From Clostridia bacterium (GTDB lineage: Bacteria > Bacillota_A > Clostridia > Oscillospirales > CAG-272), in assembly GCA_017467225.1 (NCBI GenBank), contig JAFTSR010000376.1, positions 1 to 5,298 of the forward strand: a stretch of 5,298 nt of DNA. Reading direction: 5' to 3'. The notes under the pieces are model-generated. The model was not told the origin of the DNA, did not search any database, and was given only the letters and a program-made list of their open reading frames with translations. Position 1 is the first letter of the stretch; each line of letters begins with the position of its first letter. The position numbers and the translations under genes are program-made. This document shows, piece after piece, positions 1-5,298 of this stretch.

Positions 1-1334
1 AGTCTTCTGATGTGCTCCTTGCAAAGAGGAAGACCGTCATTACCGAACAGCTCCTCCATGTGGGAGATCAGACCCTCGGCGGTGTTGCGCAGATAGATGG
101 GGTTCTGCGTTTCCAGCTTGCGGATAACCTTCTTTGCCAGAATGTCGTCAAGTGCGGCAAGCTCCTGGCCGCCACAGCTGACGTAAACGGGAATATACGT
201 CTTGATCTGCTTCATGATACGGTTACCGAAGGTAATATGGAAGTGCTCGATCAGATACTTGTCAAGCTCCTCCAGGCGGCGCAAATTACGGCTGCTGATG
301 GCATATTCCTTCTGCGCCTTCTCGACCAGATCCTCAAACTGTGCCGCAGAAATGTGCTTTTTTCCAGTGCTGGGCGCAGCAAAGCGCTCACTCTTGGCGT
401 CTAGATTCATGATCATGGCACGGTCGTAGACCTTATCCGAAATGGCAAACGTGGAGTCGTCGTTGTTTGCCGTGCCGATAAACCACATGTTGATCGGCAG
501 CTTGACGCGGCCATCCTTGAGCTGCGCCGGATCGTTGTCCCAACGGTCAGAGACGACCTCAAGATAGCGCTCATCGGGATCGGGCAACTCCAAAAGGGAC
601 AGAAACTCTGCGAAATAGTACTCAACGCGCGCGATGTTCATCTCGTCAAGCACGGTGATGTACATGTCCTTGCTGTAGTTCGCTTCGTACATTTTTTCGA
701 GCAGCAGCGTTTCATTGAAGCGCTTGGTAAATTCGTTGTAGTAACCGATCAGGTCGGTACGCTCCTTCCACATCGGCTGCACGGGAATAACAGTTGCCGT
801 ATTGTCGATGTACGAGCCGAACGCGTGCGCCAGCGAGGTCTTACCGGTACCGGACATACCCTGCAGAATCAGCAAGTGGGATACTGCCAATCCGGCAATG
901 AAGCGGCGGATATCATCGATGCTGTAGTACAGCTTGAGCTTGTTTGCGGCATAGTTACGGAAATCCTCGCACATTATTTCCAGCGTGATTCCCTTTTCAT
1001 AGGTACGGTATTCGAACTTTCCCTTGTTGCGATCAATGTCGCTCAGCATGCAGAAACGCTCGCCGCGAGGAGCAGTTTCCTCTTGCTTCGACTCATTTTC
1101 AACTATGGCATCCATGGTGTCGGATGCATCTGCCGGGTTGTCAGTGAGCACAGAAGTCTCCTTCTTTCCGTCGGAAAAAAGCATGGTGAAAATCATGACG
1201 GTAATAACAACCAAGAGTGTAGCGATGTAGATCATGATGGCGCAACCGGAGATCAACATCTGTGTCAAATTCGAGGCCAACTGAAACACGGATGTCCCGG
1301 AAATCATATCCATCAACGTTTGAATGTAAAACAT
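1..1334 (-). CDS. Membrane-anchored AAA+ ATPase, McrB/MoxR-like (3' partial)
   Basis: The frame is open from the ATG at 1334 to the left edge, giving 444 residues with the C-terminus missing. The start is well supported by TAAGGAG five bases upstream. One transmembrane segment (about residues 26-53, ISGCAIMIYIATLLVVITVM) is followed by DGKK and a charged linker (about 55-110), placing the ATPase in the cytoplasm. The AAA+ core has Walker A GMSGTGKTS (159-167), a 'VQPMWKERTDLIGYYN' stretch (185-200) typical of McrB-like NTPases, Walker B ITVLDEMN (226-233, Asp230 and Glu231), sensor GTANND (287-292) and a probable arginine finger Arg305 in VYDRA. A helical lid follows (about 329 onward). Such proteins form rings that use ATP or GTP to remodel or move a partner. 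The substrate is unknown, and no nuclease partner such as McrC is in view. It follows the fusion gene by 23 bases in an apparent operon, and its ATPase core is the intact paralogue of the fusion protein's C-terminal domain. Confidence 0.93.
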   Translation of the reverse strand, partial: MFYIQTLMDMISGTSVFQLASNLTQMLISGCAIMIYIATLLVVITVMIFTMLFSDGKKETSVLTDNPADASDTMDAIVENESKQEETAPRGERFCMLSDIDRNKGKFEYRTYEKGITLEIMCEDFRNYAANKLKLYYSIDDIRRFIAGLAVSHLLILQGMSGTGKTSLAHAFGSYIDNTATVIPVQPMWKERTDLIGYYNEFTKRFNETLLLEKMYEANYSKDMYITVLDEMNIARVEYYFAEFLSLLELPDPDERYLEVVSDRWDNDPAQLKDGRVKLPINMWFIGTANNDDSTFAISDKVYDRAMIMNLDAKSERFAAPSTGKKHISAAQFEDLVEKAQKEYAISSRNLRRLEELDKYLIEHFHITFGNRIMKQIKTYIPVYVSCGGQELAALDDILAKKVIRKLETQNPIYLRNTAEGLISHMEELFGNDGLPLCKEHIRR

Positions 1335-1339
1335 AATTA

Positions 1340-1346
1340 CTCCTTA
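1340..1346 (-). promoter_or_regulatory. Ribosome binding site of the AAA+ ATPase gene
   Basis: On the minus strand TAAGGAG lies five bases before the ATG at 1334, inside the 23-base gap after the fusion gene's stop. This strong match fixes the start and shows the ATPase can be translated well on its own, perhaps in excess of the large fusion protein. Confidence 0.85.
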
Positions 1347-1357
1347 CAGGCTTCAGA

Positions 1358-4300
1358 TTAGGCGATGTCGGCAGCGTACGTGCGGATCAGCTTTTGAGAC
1401 ATGGCTACATGTTCATCGCCGAACAAACATTCAAGAATTTCCAAAAGTCCCTTGTCGCCGGATGCGATCTTACCCGTCAAAACAGAAATCACATCGGGCA
1501 GCAGCTTGGTTGCCAAGGCGGCATCCATAGCATCCTCGGACTCATTTTCACAAGCAATATAAGCAAAGACAAAGCTTTCCAGGCACAGCCACATCTTATT
1601 GCCAAGGTGATACGGTGCTTTCTCATTGACAAACTCGGTCAACTTATCGATCTTCTTCCATGCATCCTCGTCAACGGCATAAGTAGACGCGAGCTTTTCG
1701 GTCAGATATTGCATCTGATAATAGCTGAATTTATGGAAGTGCGTAGGCTGCGCCGACGGCTTAACAGACTCGTAAGAGAAGGTATTCAGCGTGGCAACCT
1801 CGGTGACAAAGTCTGGCAATTCAGAAATCTGCTCACCGTCAACCAGATGCAAGACGAACCACAAATTCTGCGGAATGACGTACGAGGTTTCGATATGCTG
1901 ATCATTCAGAACTCTGACGCTTTGATTAGACAGCGGATTTCTGATATAATTCATGTACGGCGTGAAATAGGTCATAAGATCTGCGGAATGAACGCCGCTC
2001 ATCGCTGCAAAGTGTATGCTCTGCTTGGTATTGCGTGCCGCTTCAATGGCGGAGAAAACATTGGTCTTGTAGCGTTTTCCTTGCTCATCAAGGCCAAACA
2101 GGACGCGACCGGCATCGGTATAGGTCTTATCGACGGTATCCATATGCACAAGCGTATCAAAATAGTTTCCAAGCAATTGCATCAGAGCCTGGAACTCACT
2201 GCGGGACATGCCGTGAACAAGCAGCAATCTTGAGGAAGCAAGCGAAGCAAAAATCTGTTTAACAGTCGCCAAGGACATTTTCAGTCCGCTTTCTGCGGCA
2301 AACAGCATAAAGTCATTCGCTGCCGTGGCGAAGGTCTGCTCCTTGTCGATGTACATCATAAATTCTGCGTCGCCATTATCCGTTGCGTGACGATCATGCT
2401 CCTCACGCGCTTCTTCTACCATATCGAATTCCTGCACGAACATCTGATCGGCAGCATAGACAGGAAGCGTTTGTGCATCCTTGAACTGCTCCTGATTGTT
2501 TTCCTCGATGCTCTGCTCGTTCTGACGGTTCAACTGTCCCTGACGAATGGATTCGCGGATCATATAACCAACGCCGCAAATCGCAAGAATCAAGGAAAAA
2601 ATATCGAAAAAGACTGCATCCACAGCTGCATAGGCGCAATACACCTGCAACGCGATTGCCAATGCCAGCGTAATGATGCCGACGATCAAATTGGAAAAGG
2701 ATTTTTTCATACGTTTACGCTCTGCCTCCAAAGTATAATGATCGGTAATAATGTTGCTCACGGTCGGGAGATAATCACTCAGCACATGGTTGTCCGGCGG
2801 TAGGGCCTGTCCGCCCAAATGAATATTTTGCGTCAGGCGGATATCCTCCAGTGAGGAGCCGACGTATACGGTGTACGTTCCCTCCTCCGTGTCAAAGCCT
2901 TGCACATCGTCAAGATATATCTCGGGAGCCTTGAGAGGAAGGTCAACTGTCTTTCTCTCGCCAGGACTCAGGAAAATCTTTTGGAATGCACACAATTCTT
3001 TTTTGGGGCGGATAATATCGGAGTCTTTCAGCCCGATATAAACCTGTGCAATCTCAGCCGCTGCATGCAATCCCATATTTTGCACGGTGAAGCGCACGCG
3101 ATCTGCCGTGACACTCAACTGCGAATATACAAATTTCGTATACGAGAGGCCGTGACCGAAGCAAAAGCCGGCATGCAGTCCTGCGGCATCGTAGTAGCGG
3201 TATCCGACAAACGGTCCGGTTTTCATTTCGTCGCGCAACTGACGTGTGCGTCTTGTCGTATACAGATGATCCGCATCAAAATATACGGTATTCGCCAGCT
3301 TTCCGGAGGGATTTTCTTTTCCGCTGAAAATATCCAAAAGTGCAGACAAAGAATAACGATTGCGATATGGTACCATCAGCATGGCCGCGCAGGCGTGCGG
3401 CAGACCGACATCCGGTGTATATTCCGAGGGAATAACGGCCACAACGTTGACGTTATGCTGCTGCAGCTGATCCAGAAGATGCTGCTGATTTGCCGGGATG
3501 GTGAGCTTACGGATACCGGAAATTTTGGCTTCTCTGCGCTTTCCAAAGCCGAGGAATACCAAGGCGATATCAGCGCGATGACAAAGGGTTACGGCATCGT
3601 TGAGCAGCTCCTCACTGCGATCCCGGGAGAGATCATAGCCACGAGAGTGACCGATGCAGGTGTATCCGCGTGCCACAAGCTCTGAGGTGACTGCATCGTG
3701 CGTAAAGCCGAAGTCGGCGACGTTTTCATCTGTCAGATCACCGATCAGCGCAATCTTTTTTGACTTTTTTGCCGGTAGAATGGCATATTCATTCTTCAGC
3801 AAAACGATAGATTCTGAAACAGCACGGTATTTCAGCCCATCCATCGGCTGATTTTCCGGAATCTGCACCTTCCGCTTTAATTTATGTACAAAATCCAGTA
3901 AGCGATCCAGTGCAAGATCCAGATCCTCCGGCGAGATGGCACGTCCCCGGGCGCAGGCTTCTTTCAGATCGGTCGAGGTAGCCTTGCCGTGCTCAATAGC
4001 CTTGATAATCTGATGGTATCGGGAGAGCGCCGACTCTAGCGCTTCATAAGCACCCTTGAAAAACAGCGCGTTCCTCTGCAGATACGAAACGGTATTTTGG
4101 GGAGAAACCGAGGGATAGACCATGCGGATATCACTGTCACCCGTATTTTCAGCTATGTGAGCCGCCAGTTCTGAATTGATGCTTTGGTAATTCGGCTTGG
4201 TAATATCCTCCGAGGTCATCACGGCAACACAACTGCTTTCGGTGGCTACCGACTGATACGGGCGCACGATTTTTTGATACAGCCAGTTTCTAAGCGGATG

Positions 4301-4732
4301 GGTATCCAGCCACTTGATGTCCTCTGCTGTCAAAGCGAACTGATCAACGCACGCCGGAAGATTCTCCTTTTCCGCAGCCTTCAGGTATGCGCGGGAAATT
4401 TCCGAAGTCAGCAGCGTATCCTCCGAGATCGATTTTTCAAAGGGATTGATCCGTAGCTTTGGTCCCGGCACTACAGCAAGATTGACCTCATCGGAGACCA
4501 TGCTTTTGCAGATACCGCCGGCAACCTCCCCGATCAGCTGCATATCCCAGGAGTTTGCCAGGGTATACGCACTCGGGAACTCCTCTCCGGTATATTGCGA
4601 AATGCTTGCCGTCTTGAGGGCGGGGATTCCCAATATTTTATATTCCTTTTCCGACAAAAGATCGATATCGCAAAGAATGCGAATCTTATCTGGGTCGGAA
4701 AGTTGTTGGATAATGGAATGATATTTCAGCAT
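1358..4732 (-). CDS. Membrane-anchored fusion of an inactive GH3-like region and a degenerate AAA+ domain
   Basis: The 1124-residue protein has no signal peptide. Residues 1-290 resemble the GH3 barrel domain: GIPAL at 35-39, FPSAYTLANSWD at 52-63, PGPKLRINPF at 89-98, SEDTLLT at 103-109. Residues 300-540 are the GH3 C-terminal domain: SESIVLLKN at 306-314, NPSGKLANTVY at 474-484, FGHGLSYTKF at 525-534. Residues 540-640 are the FnIII-like domain. GH3 enzymes remove terminal sugars using an Asp in a 'SDW' motif, but here MVYPSV (204-209) stands there with Pro207 at the Asp position. The KHF motif reads DQF (130-132), and the usual DR pair aligns with Gly406-Ile407. Hydrolase activity is therefore unlikely, and a binding or structural role is inferred. 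Two transmembrane segments (about 681-703 and 706-723) flanked by basic residues keep both ends cytoplasmic. Residues 816-1124 are an AAA+ like domain paralogous to the downstream ATPase, with its motifs lost. The gene starts 3 bases after one stop, and its own stop lies 23 bases before the next start. Annotation as beta-glucosidase would mislead. Confidence 0.92.
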   Translation of the reverse strand: MLKYHSIIQQLSDPDKIRILCDIDLLSEKEYKILGIPALKTASISQYTGEEFPSAYTLANSWDMQLIGEVAGGICKSMVSDEVNLAVVPGPKLRINPFEKSISEDTLLTSEISRAYLKAAEKENLPACVDQFALTAEDIKWLDTHPLRNWLYQKIVRPYQSVATESSCVAVMTSEDITKPNYQSINSELAAHIAENTGDSDIRMVYPSVSPQNTVSYLQRNALFFKGAYEALESALSRYHQIIKAIEHGKATSTDLKEACARGRAISPEDLDLALDRLLDFVHKLKRKVQIPENQPMDGLKYRAVSESIVLLKNEYAILPAKKSKKIALIGDLTDENVADFGFTHDAVTSELVARGYTCIGHSRGYDLSRDRSEELLNDAVTLCHRADIALVFLGFGKRREAKISGIRKLTIPANQQHLLDQLQQHNVNVVAVIPSEYTPDVGLPHACAAMLMVPYRNRYSLSALLDIFSGKENPSGKLANTVYFDADHLYTTRRTRQLRDEMKTGPFVGYRYYDAAGLHAGFCFGHGLSYTKFVYSQLSVTADRVRFTVQNMGLHAAAEIAQVYIGLKDSDIIRPKKELCAFQKIFLSPGERKTVDLPLKAPEIYLDDVQGFDTEEGTYTVYVGSSLEDIRLTQNIHLGGQALPPDNHVLSDYLPTVSNIITDHYTLEAERKRMKKSFSNLIVGIITLALAIALQVYCAYAAVDAVFFDIFSLILAICGVGYMIRESIRQGQLNRQNEQSIEENNQEQFKDAQTLPVYAADQMFVQEFDMVEEAREEHDRHATDNGDAEFMMYIDKEQTFATAANDFMLFAAESGLKMSLATVKQIFASLASSRLLLVHGMSRSEFQALMQLLGNYFDTLVHMDTVDKTYTDAGRVLFGLDEQGKRYKTNVFSAIEAARNTKQSIHFAAMSGVHSADLMTYFTPYMNYIRNPLSNQSVRVLNDQHIETSYVIPQNLWFVLHLVDGEQISELPDFVTEVATLNTFSYESVKPSAQPTHFHKFSYYQMQYLTEKLASTYAVDEDAWKKIDKLTEFVNEKAPYHLGNKMWLCLESFVFAYIACENESEDAMDAALATKLLPDVISVLTGKIASGDKGLLEILECLFGDEHVAMSQKLIRTYAADIA
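1361..2287 (-). other. Degenerate AAA+ domain (pseudo-ATPase) paralogous to the downstream ATPase
   Basis: This covers residues 816-1124 of the fusion protein. Aligned with the downstream ATPase it runs essentially ungapped at offset 682 (ATPase residues about 120-248) and at offset 674 (about 277-405), with a single 8-residue difference between. The fold landmarks match: LLLVHGMS with LLILQGMS, VIPQNLWFV with KLPINMWFI, TYAV with EYAI, LGN with FGN, YIAC with YVSC. The catalytic motifs do not. Walker A GTGKT becomes RSEFQ (844-848), Walker B DE becomes Ser912-Gly913, the sensor TANND becomes HLVDG (962-966), and the arginine finger becomes Val979. The domain should not hydrolyse nucleotide. 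It probably joins or regulates a ring formed with the active subunit; that role is inference. Confidence 0.85.
2564..2692 (-). other. Transmembrane hairpin of the GH3/AAA fusion protein
   Basis: Residues 681-723 hold two hydrophobic stretches (NLIVGIITLALAIALQVYCAY and AVFFDIFSLILAICGVGYMI) separated by only a few residues. ERKRMKK precedes them and RESIRQGQLNRQ follows. By the positive-inside rule both flanks are cytoplasmic, so the GH3-like and AAA-like halves lie on the same side. The turn is very short, so a re-entrant or closely packed hairpin is likely. Confidence 0.8.
2813..4732 (-). other. GH3-like region with lost catalytic residues
   Basis: This covers residues 1-640 of the fusion protein. 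The three-part GH3 layout (barrel, alpha/beta sandwich, FnIII-like) is complete in length and order. The best preserved parts are in the second and third domains, such as SIVLLKN, NPSGKLANT, GYRYYD and FGHGLSYT. The first domain has lost the DGP loop after GIPAL (reads KTASIS), the GRNFEYF segment before SEDP, the KHF lysine and the nucleophile Asp. In the second domain the acid/base loop reads REAKISGIRKLTIP (400-413), where only Glu401 could still act. No secretion signal precedes it, so it probably sits in the cytoplasm, which is unusual for a membrane-attached GH3 fold. Family membership is seen directly; loss of activity is inferred from the residues. Confidence 0.85.
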
Positions 4733-4735
4733 AAG

Positions 4736-5298
4736 TTACACACTACTCCAATTGCTCAATAGCTCTAAAATACTGAACGCGATCATGACGAGAAGCAGCA
4801 CGGCGGCCAGCAATGCCGAACGACCGGGACGACCGTTCGTTTTTATGCGCACCTTGACGGATTTCTTTTCATCCTCTTTCTTCTTTTCGTCCGACTCGTC
4901 TGTCTCATCGTCGTCATATCCGCGAAATTCACGGCGAGAGGGCTGCTCGACAGGCTCAGGCTCAGGTTGTACCACCGGCGGCAAAGCCTGCTTTGGAACG
5001 GGCAGATACTCGGTCACAAGCGTTTGATTGCGAATTGTGTAGCGATAATGCTCGGAAAAGACCTCGTTGATGACGATTTTGAAGTCGTTGCAATTATCAT
5101 TGACGATAATTCCCTGATCCGGCGTGTACATTCCCCCAGGAGCCAGATTCATGCATTGCAGCTCGACCGGCGTCTGATCCAAAATTTGTCCGACGGCATT
5201 CATCTGGACGACGGTAAAGGCCATAGCATCGACCGTGTGGTCGAAATCATTGGAAAAACGAAGCAGAAGGCATTTTTTATTTCCTTGATGAACAAAAA
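4736..5298 (-). CDS. Tail-anchored protein of unknown function with beta-rich N-terminal domain (5' partial)
   Basis: I do not recognise a named family. The reading frame is open from the right edge, so 186 residues are visible and the true start lies outside. The first ATG, at 5224, is probably internal: no Shine-Dalgarno precedes it, and the 24 codons before it (ending LLLRFSNDFDHTVDA) read smoothly into AFTVVQMNAVGQIL as alternating beta strands. That pattern resembles the beta-sandwich domains of many clostridial hypothetical proteins, of the type 'LRF-N...I-A-...D--G' followed by a 'LPD...I-EV' half; this is recall, not a search. Visible residues about 1-95 form this domain. A Pro/Glu/Gln stretch (about 99-119) and an acidic then basic stretch (about 127-159, with DDDETDESDEKKKEDEKK) follow. 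One hydrophobic segment (about 160-181, SALLAAVLLLVMIAFSILEL) lies at the C-terminus. Basic residues before that segment predict a cytoplasmic N-domain and a tail anchor. The stop is 3 bases before the next gene, so the two are probably cotranscribed and translationally coupled. Confidence 0.85.
   Translation of the reverse strand, partial: FVHQGNKKCLLLRFSNDFDHTVDAMAFTVVQMNAVGQILDQTPVELQCMNLAPGGMYTPDQGIIVNDNCNDFKIVINEVFSEHYRYTIRNQTLVTEYLPVPKQALPPVVQPEPEPVEQPSRREFRGYDDDETDESDEKKKEDEKKSVKVRIKTNGRPGRSALLAAVLLLVMIAFSILELLSNWSSV
4746..4749 (-). promoter_or_regulatory. Weak, distant ribosome binding site of the GH3/AAA fusion gene
   Basis: GGAG on the minus strand stands 13 bases before the ATG at 4732, farther than the usual 5-9. 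It lies inside the last codons of the preceding gene, whose stop is only 3 bases from the ATG. Initiation here may depend on ribosomes finishing the upstream gene. The start is still favoured because the next in-frame Met is residue 64, after the conserved GIPAL and FPSA segments. Confidence 0.5.

Noticed and set aside
12..404. Plus-strand open frame of 130 codons near the left edge
   Set aside because: It is antisense to the conserved lid domain of the ATPase, which has a paralogous match in the fusion protein.
1..1334. Annotation as the McrB subunit of an McrBC restriction system
   Set aside because: The NTPase motifs are McrB-like, but there is an N-terminal membrane anchor instead of a DNA-recognition domain, and no McrC-type nuclease is in view. 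A partner beyond the left edge cannot be excluded.
1335..1357. Possible terminator between the fusion gene and the ATPase gene
   Set aside because: The gap is 23 bases, contains the ribosome site, and shows no inverted repeat followed by a T run.
825..1361. Plus-strand open frame of 178 codons opposite the 5' part of the ATPase gene
   Set aside because: It lies over the transmembrane, linker and pre-Walker region of a well-supported minus-strand gene. The product is Cys/His-rich without any ordered metal-site pattern.
1394..2233. Long plus-strand open frame of 279 codons opposite the AAA-like half of the fusion gene
   Set aside because: It is codon-aligned antisense to a gene with clear domain homology, shows no recognisable fold and has no ribosome site evidence. 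Such frames stay open when the sense strand avoids TTA, CTA and TCA codons.
2900..3685. Plus-strand open frame of 261 codons opposite the GH3 C-terminal domain
   Set aside because: Same codon-aligned antisense effect; the minus strand here encodes conserved GH3 and FnIII-like motifs.
1358..4732. Annotation as an active beta-glucosidase
   Set aside because: The nucleophile Asp and several substrate-binding residues are missing, there is no signal peptide, and the protein is fused to a membrane and AAA-like module.
4850..4925. Pyrimidine-rich low-complexity tract that might be a regulatory or repeat element
   Set aside because: It is explained as codons for the acidic and lysine-rich linker of the tail-anchored protein; no regular repeat unit is visible.

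Overview
The window is one stretch of a protein-coding operon, read entirely on the minus strand. It looks like DNA from a low- to mid-GC Gram-positive anaerobe of the Clostridia, perhaps a gut Oscillospiraceae or relative. That guess rests on clear AGGAG-type ribosome sites, tight gene packing, base composition near half GC by eye, and the protein families; the exact lineage cannot be fixed from here. Both outer genes run off the edges, and no promoter or terminator is visible.

In transcription order (right to left) there are three genes. The first (4736-5298, start outside the window) encodes a small protein with a beta-rich N-terminal domain, a Pro-rich and highly charged linker and a C-terminal membrane anchor. 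Three bases after its stop begins the second gene (1358-4732, 1124 aa). This protein has a full glycoside hydrolase family 3 fold (barrel-like part, C-terminal alpha/beta domain, FnIII-like domain), then a transmembrane hairpin, then an AAA+ like domain. After a 23-base gap with a strong ribosome site comes the third gene (1-1334, 3' end missing), a membrane-anchored AAA+ ATPase of the McrB/MoxR-like type with intact Walker A, Walker B, sensor and arginine-finger residues.

The central observation is that the 1124-aa protein appears to be a double pseudoenzyme. Its GH3 half lacks the nucleophile Asp and most other active-site residues. Its C-terminal half aligns with the neighbouring ATPase almost without gaps over about 285 residues, yet every ATP-handling motif is replaced. 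The predicted topology puts the main domains of all three proteins on the cytoplasmic side. The inferred picture is a membrane-bound cytoplasmic complex in which an active AAA+ subunit pairs with a degenerate paralogue that carries a catalytically dead sugar-binding-type fold. The function is unknown. Nothing here supports calling it sugar degradation or restriction.
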